Assembly (NCBI RefSeq): GCF_048007105.1
Contig: NZ_CP180352.1
Location: forward strand, 2,170,001-2,234,000
DNA: 64,000 bases
Reading direction: 5' to 3'
Origin: Minwuia sp048007105
Lineage (GTDB): Bacteria > Pseudomonadota > Alphaproteobacteria > Minwuiales > Minwuiaceae
Under the pieces are notes generated by a model. That model was not told the DNA's origin. It ran no database searches and worked only from the letters and a program-made list of their open reading frames with translations. A program made the position numbers and the translations under genes. Shown here in pieces: positions 44,340-53,455 of this stretch (the first letter of the stretch is position 1; each line of letters opens with the position of its first letter).

Positions 44340-45406
44340 GCACCGTCGCCCAGATCGTCCAGCATCTCCGCCCCGGCGGAATTGAATGCCTCGCCCTAGA
44401 GCTGCTGCGCAATCCGCCGGGCAGCGGAAACGGCCTGCTGATCAGCCTGGAAGGCGATGCCGACACCGCGATCCGCGAATGGCCGCGGCTTGCCGCCCAT
44501 CGCGACCGCCTGGTCTTCCTGGGCAAGCGGCCCGGTGCCGATCTCGGCCTGGTCTTCCGGCTGGCCCGGGTGCTGCGGCAGCACGGCGTGGACCGGGTCC
44601 ACACCCACCACGTCGGCCCGATGATCTACGGCGGCGCCGCGGCGCGGCTCGCCCGGATCCGCCGTCTCGTCCATACCGAACATGACGCCTGGCATCTGCA
44701 GGAACGGAAGCGCGCCCGCCTGGTCCGCCGGGTCTGGTCGCTGCTGCTGCCGCGCCTTGTCGCCGACGCGCAGCTGGTCGCCGACCAGGTCCGCGAACTG
44801 GCCCGCATTCCGGTCGCAGCCATCGTCCGCAACGGCGTCGATCTGGACCGCTTCAGCCCCGGCGACCGCATGGCCGCCCGGTCCGCACTGGGCTTGCCGG
44901 CGCATGTCGAACTGATCGGCGTGGCCGGCCGCCTTGCGGCGGTGAAAAACCAGTCGGCGGCCCTGAAGGCGCTGACCCGCCTGCCCGCCGGATCGATCCA
45001 TCTCGCCTTCGCCGGCGACGGCGAGGAACGGGCCGCGCTGGAGGCCGAGGCCGAGGCGCTGGGTATCCGCCACCGCGTCCATTTCCTGGGCCACCTGGAC
45101 GGAATCGAGCGGTTCTACCGCGCCGTCGACGTCATCTGCCTGCCAAGCCGGTTCGAGGGCTATCCCCTCAGCCTGATCGAGGCGCAGGCCTGCGGGACCC
45201 CGGTCGTCGCCACAAATGTCGGCGGCGTGGCCGAGGCGGTCTGCCCGGTTTCGGGCCGGCTGGTCGCCGACGGGGATATCGTGGCGCTGGCCGCGGCGCT
45301 GGATCAGGTGCTCTGGTCGTCCCGCCGCTGTGCGGCGCGGACCTTCGCCGAGCGCCACGGCTCCCTCGACACGATGGTCAGCGGCTATGCCGCGGTGATG
45401 GCCTGA
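44336..45406 (+). CDS. Glycosyltransferase family 4
   Basis: The 356-residue GT-B enzyme has LRPGGIECLALELL at the N-terminus, VDRVHTHHVGPMIYG, and VRNGVDLDRFSPGDR. The donor-binding motif is RFEGYPLSLIEAQACGTPVVATN. It adds a sugar to the lipid-linked repeat unit. It overlaps the Wzz stop (ATGA) and is followed 3 nt later by the polymerase gene. Confidence 0.93.
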   Translation: MSTVAQIVQHLRPGGIECLALELLRNPPGSGNGLLISLEGDADTAIREWPRLAAHRDRLVFLGKRPGADLGLVFRLARVLRQHGVDRVHTHHVGPMIYGGAAARLARIRRLVHTEHDAWHLQERKRARLVRRVWSLLLPRLVADAQLVADQVRELARIPVAAIVRNGVDLDRFSPGDRMAARSALGLPAHVELIGVAGRLAAVKNQSAALKALTRLPAGSIHLAFAGDGEERAALEAEAEALGIRHRVHFLGHLDGIERFYRAVDVICLPSRFEGYPLSLIEAQACGTPVVATNVGGVAEAVCPVSGRLVADGDIVALAAALDQVLWSSRRCAARTFAERHGSLDTMVSGYAAVMA

Positions 45407-45409
45407 ACC

Positions 45410-46885
45410 ATGGTCTCGCTGGCGGCAACCGGGAAAGGCACGCAGCTCGCCATCGCGGCGGGCTTCAGCCTGTTCGTCTTCGGGGCGCTGACAGGTTTCG
45501 CCCACCCGGTTGTGCCCGTGGCGCTCGGCCTGCTGCCTGTCGTGCTGCTGGGCGCGCTGCGTCAGGCCTGCATGCTGGGCATCCTGTTCGTCGCCTTCTC
45601 CTTCTTCCGGCTGCACGAGGTCGTGCCGCAGTTGATGCCGCTGAAGCTGCCGCTGCTGCTGGCGCTCGGCGTGCTGGGCACGCTGGGCTGGAATCTCGCC
45701 TTCAGGCGCACGAAGACCTACTGGGATCCGCTGTTCACGCCGTTCCTGCTCTTCTTCCTGATCGTGACCATCGGGGTCTTCGCCGGCACCAATACCGGCA
45801 ACGCCTTCGGCTACTGGAAGGACACCTATATCAAGATTGCGATCATGGTGTTCGCTCTCGCCTGGCTGCTGCGGCATCCGCGCGACTTCGCGAAGCTGCT
45901 GGTCGTGATGCTCGGGTCGGCAACGCTGGTCGCGCTGGTCGCGCTGCAGAACAAGGCAGCGGGCATCGGGCTGGTGGAAGGCACACGCGTCACCATCGGC
46001 CGGGATATCGGCTCGATGCTCGGTGATCCCAACGACCTGTCGCTGGTGCTGCTGTTCGGCGCCGGCTGGGCGCTGGGCGCTGCGGACACGAAGGGTCTCG
46101 GCCGTTTCGCGCGGATCGCCGGGGTCGTCGTCTTCGTGCTGATTGCTCTTGCCGTTGTCGCCACCCAGAGCCGCGGCGGCCTGCTGGGCATCGCTTCGGT
46201 GGTCGGGGTCTTCGCCTCGCGGCGGATCAAGTCGAAGCTGCTGCTCGGGTCCATGGGCGGACTGGCCATGATGGTACTGTTCGCCGTCGCCGGGATCGAC
46301 GACCGCCAGTCCGGCGGCGCGCATGAGGAAGGCATCGACGAATCCGCCATGGGCCGCATCTACGCCTGGCAGGCGGCGATGGGCATGGCGGTCGCCAGGC
46401 CGCTCTTCGGCGTCGGCGTCGACAACTTCCTGTTCAACTACTACCTCTACAGCCCGCACTGGGACGGCCAGAACCACGCCGTGCACTCGACATGGTTCGG
46501 CGTCATGGCCGAGACCGGGATCCTGGGCTTCCTCGTCTTCGTCACCATGGTCGCGGCACTGGGGATCTCGGCCTGGCGGGTGCGCAACCGCCTGCTCGCC
46601 GATCCGGACAGTCCGGCGGTGATGCGCGCAGCCGGCAGCGCCCTGGTCGGCGGCTTCGCCGGGTTTTGCGTCAGCGGCACCTTCCTGACCCAGGGTTTCG
46701 TCTGGCCTATCTACATCATGCTGGCCCTGGCCATCGCGCTGCGACAGTACGCGGCCACCGCTGCGGATTGCAGCGCCGCCGCGGCAAGCCGCAGTGCTGC
46801 AGCCAAAACCGACCTACAACCTGTTGAAACACAAGAGCTTCTATTGCGGCCCACGGTTTGCGACGCGCCGCACCGTACAGAATGA
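45410..46885 (+). CDS. O-antigen ligase/Wzy-type polysaccharide polymerase
   Basis: The 491-residue integral membrane protein has about 11 hydrophobic segments and the Wzy_C region ATQSRGGLLGIASVV. The large periplasmic loop follows, with GVGVDNFLFNYY and NHAVHSTWFGVMAETGILGF; the SRGG and HSTWF...ETG pattern is typical of Wzy/WaaL. It polymerises or ligates repeat units at the periplasmic face. The last 60 codons contain the palindrome at 46760 and candidate promoter P5 for the next gene. Confidence 0.9.
   Translation: MVSLAATGKGTQLAIAAGFSLFVFGALTGFAHPVVPVALGLLPVVLLGALRQACMLGILFVAFSFFRLHEVVPQLMPLKLPLLLALGVLGTLGWNLAFRRTKTYWDPLFTPFLLFFLIVTIGVFAGTNTGNAFGYWKDTYIKIAIMVFALAWLLRHPRDFAKLLVVMLGSATLVALVALQNKAAGIGLVEGTRVTIGRDIGSMLGDPNDLSLVLLFGAGWALGAADTKGLGRFARIAGVVVFVLIALAVVATQSRGGLLGIASVVGVFASRRIKSKLLLGSMGGLAMMVLFAVAGIDDRQSGGAHEEGIDESAMGRIYAWQAAMGMAVARPLFGVGVDNFLFNYYLYSPHWDGQNHAVHSTWFGVMAETGILGFLVFVTMVAALGISAWRVRNRLLADPDSPAVMRAAGSALVGGFAGFCVSGTFLTQGFVWPIYIMLALAIALRQYAATAADCSAAAASRSAAAKTDLQPVETQELLLRPTVCDAPHRTE
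46760..46774. promoter_or_regulatory. Palindrome GCTGC-GGATT-GCAGC upstream of P5
   Basis: GCTGCGGATTGCAGC is identical to the copy at 42208, with 20 bases (CACCGCTGCGGATTGCAGCG) shared. It lies inside the 3' end of the polymerase gene, 73 nt before P5. Confidence 0.6.
46847..46861 (+). promoter_or_regulatory. Candidate sigma-54 promoter P5 (DUF4114 sorting-tail protein)
   Basis: CGGCCCACGGTTTGC has GGC at -24 and TTGC at -12. It ends 36 nt before the ATG at 46897, within the end of the polymerase frame. Confidence 0.55.
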
Positions 46886-46896
46886 GGGAAACCGAC

Positions 46897-47841
46897 ATGA
46901 GACTGCCTGTCCTGACCACGATCCTGATCGCCGCCGGCACCGCAGCCGGCCAGGCGTTCGCGCAGGAGGTGCCGGAGAACCTGACCAATATCGGCGTCGA
47001 CCGGACCATTCTGGATACCGTCGACCGCCAGTTGCCAGAGGCAGAGGCCGTCGGCGCGGAGTTTCTGAACGAGAGCTACTATCCGAGCCTGCGTCTGGAC
47101 GCGGCGTCGCACCTGTCGGTCACCTTCGTCAGCGAAGGCGCAGGCTACAGAAACGCGGTTGGCTACTTCACCTATCAGGACGGGGCCTTCGACAATTACA
47201 GCTTCTCCGATTTCGACATGAACGGGTCGGGCAATATCAGCTACAGCGAAATGGCCGGATCCGGCGCGGTCGACGAAATCGGCGTCCTGTTCGGCAACTT
47301 CTCGGCCGCCGGATCGGGCGGTTCGCTGACTGCGGGCGACACCACGGTCATCGGCGGCGGCGGCATCAGCCTCAATGGCGACGGCAGCTGGCTGATGGAC
47401 GGCGGCACGGTCTTCGACGCGGGCACCAATGTCGGATTCTTCCTGATCGCCAACGGCTGGAACGGCAGCGGCGTGAACGGCGTCGACAACCTGGCCGACA
47501 ACGCAACCTACTGGTCGATGGACTTCCTCAATCCCGAAAACGATCCGGACGCCACCATCGAGGACGTCAGCCGGGACACGCGCCACCTCGCCATGCTGAA
47601 CGTCAGCGATGCCAACCAGATCGTCGTCGGCTTCGAGGACCTCAACCGCGCCACCGGCGACAACGACTTCAACGACGCCGTCTTCATCGTCCGTTCCGAC
47701 CCGGCCGAGGCGCTGCAGAACTCCAACATCCCCAAGGTCAGCGCCGCACCGGCGCCGGGCCTCGGCGCGGGCGCCGGCGGTCTGATCCTGGCCGGCGGCC
47801 TGCTGGCTGCGGCGCGCCGCAGGCGGAAGTCCGGGTCATGA
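46897..47841 (+). CDS. Secreted DUF4114 protein with PEP-CTERM-like sorting tail
   Basis: The 314-residue protein has an N-terminal signal peptide (LPVLTTILIAAGTAAGQAFA). An acidic beta-rich body contains an EF-hand-like loop (DMNGSGNISYSE). The DUF4114 motif GFEDLNRATGDNDFNDAVF follows. The C-terminal tail is tripartite: a Pro-containing motif (APAPGLG), a hydrophobic helix (GLILAGGLLAAA) and a basic cluster (RRRRK). The tail is the form recognised by exosortases and resembles PEP-CTERM/VPLPA-CTERM signals. It is the only such protein in the window and the likely client of the exosortase at 36167. GAGGGA precedes the ATG. Confidence 0.87.
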   Translation: MRLPVLTTILIAAGTAAGQAFAQEVPENLTNIGVDRTILDTVDRQLPEAEAVGAEFLNESYYPSLRLDAASHLSVTFVSEGAGYRNAVGYFTYQDGAFDNYSFSDFDMNGSGNISYSEMAGSGAVDEIGVLFGNFSAAGSGGSLTAGDTTVIGGGGISLNGDGSWLMDGGTVFDAGTNVGFFLIANGWNGSGVNGVDNLADNATYWSMDFLNPENDPDATIEDVSRDTRHLAMLNVSDANQIVVGFEDLNRATGDNDFNDAVFIVRSDPAEALQNSNIPKVSAAPAPGLGAGAGGLILAGGLLAAARRRRKSGS

Positions 47842-49259
47842 TCGCCCGGGCTGCCCGCCGCCTGCCGCCGGCACTGCGGCAGACGCTGCTCTACGCGCTG
47901 TCGATCGCGACCGCCAAGGCGGTGTCCTTCGTCATGGTGCCTGTGTTCACGCAGTTCCTGACGCCGGAGGATTATGGGCGGCTCGATGTCCTGCAGACGC
48001 TGGCGGATCTGCTGTCCGTGGTGATCGGGCTGGGTCTGGCCGACTGCGTCTACCGGTTTGCGGGCACCGAGAACGACCCGGCGCGCATGCGCCGGGCCGC
48101 AGCTTCGGTGTTCGGACTGGCCATGGCCTCGGGCGCGATCTTCCTCGCCGCAGGGCAGCTTGCCGCCCCCTGGGTGGCCAATCTGCTTCCGGGCGGCGTG
48201 CAGGTATCGGAGACGCGGCTGATCCTGATCAGCCTGGCCGCCTCCGGCCTGATCCTCGTCCCCCTCGCCTGGCTGAGACTGAACGGCCGCGCCGGCACCT
48301 ACGCCCTGGCCAGCGGCGGCCGGGCGGTGCTGCAGGCGCTCCTCGCCACTCTGTTGCTTTCCCTCGGTTTCGGGGTTGCCGGCGTCCTGCTGGCCGGCAT
48401 GATCGCGTGCATCGCGCTGACCACCTGGATGGTCGTCATGCAACTCCGCCAGACCGGACTGGTGCTGCAGGGCGAGGACGTCCGACGGCACGCGGCCTTC
48501 GGCGGTCCGCTGGTGCTGGCCGGCGCGGCCGCCTTCGTGCTGGGCAGTTGCGACCGCTGGTTCCTGGCGGCGCTGGACGGGACCGCGGCAGTCGCGGCCT
48601 ACGCCGTGGCGGTGAAATTCGGCCTGATCGTGGCGATGGGCGCGCAGCCCTTCGAGCTCTGGTGGCAGGCGCGGCGCTTCCCGATGCTGGGCGGTGAGAA
48701 CGGGCCCCGCCTGGTCGCCGCCTCGGCGTGGACCGGTACGGTCTGGGTCGTGCTCTGCGGTGTCGGCGTTGCGGCGGTGGCGCCGCAGCTGATCCGGACA
48801 ATGACGCCCGCCGCCTATCATGGCGCGGCCGATCTGGTCCCCTGGCTTTCCGGCATTGCCGTGCTGCACGCCGTCACCGGCCTGCTGAATGTCGGCATCT
48901 ACAGCGGCCGGACCGGCTGGGACGCCTTCCGTGTCGAGGGCGCGGTCGCGCTCGCCGCGCTGGCGCTCTATGGTCTCTTGATTCCGCGCTTCGGCGTCGA
49001 GGGCGCCATCAGTGCGACGGCGCTGGCGCAGGCCGGGCGCATGATCCTGGTCGTCGGGCTGGCGCAGAAGCGGCGGCCGGTTCCCTACCCTCTCCGCGCC
49101 ATCGCCGTGCTGCTGGCGCTGGGCGCCGCGGCTCTCGCCGCGATCTGGATGCAGTCGGACTGGCTGGCGGAACTTGCCGCAGGCGTGACCGCCGCATTGG
49201 CGATCACGGGCTTCGCGCTGGTCGCGGCGCCGCTGCCGCCGGCGCTCGCGCACCTGCTT

Positions 49260-50780
<1,521 letters not shown>

Positions 50781-50862
50781 GCGGCAACTCCGGAATCGCG
50801 ATCCTTTCGTTCACGGATCATCTTAGCAGCGTGCAGGTCCGGCGGCGCAACCTCCTGAGATC

Positions 50863-50882
50863 CGGTCCGGATTGCCGGACCG
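50863..50882. promoter_or_regulatory. 8-bp-arm inverted repeat upstream of the response regulator
   Basis: CGGTCCGG-ATTG-CCGGACCG lies 83 nt upstream of the regulator start. With no T-run it is more likely an operator or cruciform-type site than a terminator. Confidence 0.35.
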
Positions 50883-50914
50883 ATCCCCTGCCGGCCGACG
50901 CCTTTGCGGCTCCT

Positions 50915-50933
50915 CCATGACGCATTGTCATGG
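50915..50933. promoter_or_regulatory. 7-bp-arm palindrome upstream of the response regulator
   Basis: CCATGAC-GCATT-GTCATGG is a perfect inverted repeat 135 nt upstream of the regulator start, a candidate operator for its own control. Confidence 0.35.
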
Positions 50934-51074
50934 CACAGGACGCAATCCGTTGCGGTGATCGCGTGGACAACCGACGCAAACCGGATTGTGTCCGCAAACT
51001 GGGGTCTGCCTCGTGGTGCATGGCAAAGTTTGCTAGATATTTCGATATGAGGATCCCGAAACTGAGTCAGCATC

Positions 51075-51590
51075 TTGTTCGAACCTAGACGCCCTCGCTT
51101 GAAGGTCGAGGAGTGTATTGATCTGAATGCCGATCAACTGCAGAAAGTAGGAGAGCTGACGCCTCGAACGCGCTCGACACTCAGTACCTATTGGGCGAGG
51201 AACCAGCGCTGGTGATGCGGCTGTAGCCGGATCCGCGCTGGCTGTTCATCGACCCTTGACCGGCACCCCGGCGCGACGACACTGGACCAGCAGGTCATCG
51301 AATTGGTTTCAGTCGGCTGTACCTAAGGTGGTCGCCGAAGCTTCTTCCTTTGCCCGGGGGACAGCTGCGGCCGACGCTGCGTGTCCCCTTGTTCCCCGTG
51401 GGGGGCTGTTCCGCTGCCGGGCCTGCCACGGGCTCATCTATGCATCCCAGACGAAGGACAAATGGGGGCGCCAACTCTGGCAGGCCAACAAGGTCCGTGA
51501 GGGCTTGGGCGGAGAACCTGGAACCAGCCAGCCGATAGCGGATCGGCAGCGCGGCATGTGGCGAAAGACCAATTGGCGCAGACCTAACTT
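51075..51590 (+). pseudogene. Broken zinc-ribbon hypothetical protein at the right island end
   Basis: The stretch holds pieces of one protein type in different frames. From a TTG at 51075 it reads PRRPRLKVEECIDLN and RTRSTLSTYWARNQRW, then a stop. After about 51360 another frame gives PRGGLFRCRACHGLIYASQ and WQANKVREGLGGEPG. This order (basic N-terminus, CXXC-type 'FRCRACHGLAYASQ' ribbon, 'KIRERLGG') matches a small widespread proteobacterial protein of unknown role. It is frameshifted and loses its normal C-terminus right at the 16-bp repeat. It seems to be a relic at the island boundary. Confidence 0.65.
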
Positions 51591-51606
51591 CATCCTCTCC
51601 GCCATT
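51591..51606 (+). repeat. Right copy of the 16-bp tRNA-Ser repeat (candidate attR)
   Basis: CATCCTCTCCGCCATT is identical and in the same orientation as the 3' end of tRNA-Ser at 25975-25991. The flanks differ (ACTT before, CCAGAC after, versus TCCC and TGTTGC), so the match ends sharply. It marks the probable right end of the island. Confidence 0.7.
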
Positions 51607-51690
51607 CCAGACATGTCGCTCGAAGGTATACGCGTCGCCGGATCGTCGTGGTATCGTTCCATTGCCTGCCGCTGGCGATGGAGACCGGCG

Positions 51691-52113
51691 ATGATCGAGC
51701 TGACGTCCGAGACCTTTCACGAAACCATGGCCGGAAGCGGCGCCACGGTCTGCTTTCTGCACCGCGGCCAGCCGGACAGGGCCGGTGATGTCGTCGCGGC
51801 GGCCGGCGAAGGCGGCGGCTTGCGCTGGGCCTCGCTGGATCTCGAGACGGCGCCGGACATCGCCGGCATGTTCGGGCTGCAGGGCGCCGAAGCGCATCTG
51901 CTGATGATGTCCGACAAGGTCGTTCTCTACAGTTCGGCGCTGGATGCCCGGCCCCCGGCCGAGACCGCTGCGATCCTGAAACAGGCGGTGAAGCTGGACA
52001 TGGGCGCGATACGTCAGGAGCTCGACGAATGGCGCCGCACCGAGGAAGCGAAGGCGCAATTGCGCAGCCGCCGTATCTGCCCCACGGCCTTCTTCGAACC
52101 GAACCAGAGCTGA
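51691..52113 (+). CDS. Hypothetical thioredoxin-fold-like protein
   Basis: The 140-residue product starts MIELTSETFHETMAGSGATVCFLH, which has the first strand and helix pattern of thioredoxin-like proteins (as in HyaE/HupG), without a CXXC. It continues with LRWASLDLETAPDIAGMFGL. The open frame extends upstream through the island-end relic, but the ATG at 51691 begins the folded domain. It is convergent with the glnT-like gene, with 6 nt between stops. Function unknown. Confidence 0.65.
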   Translation: MIELTSETFHETMAGSGATVCFLHRGQPDRAGDVVAAAGEGGGLRWASLDLETAPDIAGMFGLQGAEAHLLMMSDKVVLYSSALDARPPAETAAILKQAVKLDMGAIRQELDEWRRTEEAKAQLRSRRICPTAFFEPNQS

Positions 52114-52119
52114 TCCCGG

Positions 52120-53427
52120 TCAGCAGTCGAGCGTGTTTTCCCGCTCCCAGTCGGTGAGGTGGCGGGTGTAGTCCTGCCAGTCATTGTGGCGGAGCTTCAG
52201 ATAGGCAGATGCGAAGTCAGGTCCCATCGCTTCGATCAGCGCCTTGTCCTTCTCGAAGGCGCGCAGGGCGTCGAGCAGGTTGAGCGGCAGGGTCTTCACG
52301 CCGCGGGCCTTGTGTCCCTCCGCATACATGTCGATGTCGAGCCGCTTGCCCGGGTCCAGCTTGCGTTCCATGCCGTCCAGGCCCGCCGCCAGATAGGCCG
52401 CCGGCATCAGGTAGGGGTTTGCCGCGCCGTCGCCGAGACGGATCTCGAAGCGGCCGGCGTCGGGGATGCGGACCATGTGCGTGCGGTTGTTGCCGCCATA
52501 GCTGATCGTGTTGGGAGACCAGGTGGCGCCGGAACTGGTGACAGGCGCGTTGAGGCGCTTGTAGGAGTTCACCGTCGGCGCGGCCATGGCGGCGAAGCCC
52601 GGCGCATGAGCCATCAGCCCGCCGAGGAAGCTGTAGCCCAGGTCCGAGACGCCGAGTTCGCCCTTGGCGTCGTCGAACAGGTTCTTCTTGCCCGACTTGT
52701 TCCAGACCGAGACGTGTGCGTGGCAGCCATTGCCGGTCAGGTGCCCGAAGGGCTTGGGCATGAAGGTCGCGCGCAGCCCGTGCTTCTCGGCGATGGCCTT
52801 GGCCATGTATTTGAAGAAGGCGTGGCGGTCGGCGGTCTTCAGCGCGTCGTCGAAATCCCAGTTCATCTCGAACTGGCCGTTCGCGTCCTCGTGGTCGTTC
52901 TGGTAGCTGCCCCAGCCGAGCGAGATCATCGCGTCGCAGATCTCGGTGATGACGTCGTAGCGCCGCATCAGGGCCGACTGGTCGTAGCAGGGCTTGGCCT
53001 GGATGTCGGCTGGGTCCGAGATGGCGCTGCCATCGGGCAGGATCAGGAAAAATTCGCACTCGACGCCGTGGCGGAAGCGGTAGCCCTGCGCCAGCGCCTT
53101 CTCGGAGACCTGTTTCAGCACGCGTCGCGGCGACTGCTCGACGGGCTTGCCGTCCATGAACAGGTCCGCGGCGAGCCAGCCGACCTCGGGCTTCCAGGGC
53201 AGCTGGATCAGGCTCTCGGGATCGGGCACGGCGAACATGTCCGGGTCAGCCGGGGTCATGTCCAGCCAGGCGGCGAATCCGGCGAAGCCCGCGCCTTCTT
53301 CCGCCATCTGGCCGATGGCCTGGGCCGGGACCAGCTTCGCCCGCATCACGCCGAACAGATCGACGAAGCTGATCAGGAAATACTTGATGCCGCGGTCCTT
53401 GGCCTCTTTCGGCAGGTCGATGGTCAT
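52120..53427 (-). CDS. glnT: Type III glutamine synthetase-like enzyme (GlnT / gamma-glutamylmethylamide synthetase GmaS)
   Basis: The 435-residue protein has the GS fold with DLFGVMRAKLVP, the metal-binding VECEFFLI, HEDANGQFEMNW, KPFGHLTGNGCHAHVSVW (active-site His) and NNRTHMVRIP. It matches GlnT/GmaS, which ligates ammonia or methylamine to glutamate. It is the last gene of an operon with MgsC-, MgsB- and MgsA-like subunits. That order is known from N-methylglutamate and GlxBCD-GlnT clusters. Without mgdABCD in view, the substrate (ammonia or methylamine) stays open. AGGAGA precedes the ATG. Confidence 0.9.
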   Translation of the reverse strand: MTIDLPKEAKDRGIKYFLISFVDLFGVMRAKLVPAQAIGQMAEEGAGFAGFAAWLDMTPADPDMFAVPDPESLIQLPWKPEVGWLAADLFMDGKPVEQSPRRVLKQVSEKALAQGYRFRHGVECEFFLILPDGSAISDPADIQAKPCYDQSALMRRYDVITEICDAMISLGWGSYQNDHEDANGQFEMNWDFDDALKTADRHAFFKYMAKAIAEKHGLRATFMPKPFGHLTGNGCHAHVSVWNKSGKKNLFDDAKGELGVSDLGYSFLGGLMAHAPGFAAMAAPTVNSYKRLNAPVTSSGATWSPNTISYGGNNRTHMVRIPDAGRFEIRLGDGAANPYLMPAAYLAAGLDGMERKLDPGKRLDIDMYAEGHKARGVKTLPLNLLDALRAFEKDKALIEAMGPDFASAYLKLRHNDWQDYTRHLTDWERENTLDC

Positions 53428-53455
53428 CGCGGCGTCTCCTTGCTTGTCGTGACGG

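Noticed and set aside
47508..49253. 581-codon minus-strand open frame
   Set aside because: It is antisense to Wzx, hydrophilic and of shadow-type composition.
51256..51690. N-terminal extension of the thioredoxin-like gene through an open frame from 51256
   Set aside because: The extension consists of the frameshifted zinc-ribbon relic and crosses the candidate att repeat; the folded domain starts at the ATG at 51691.
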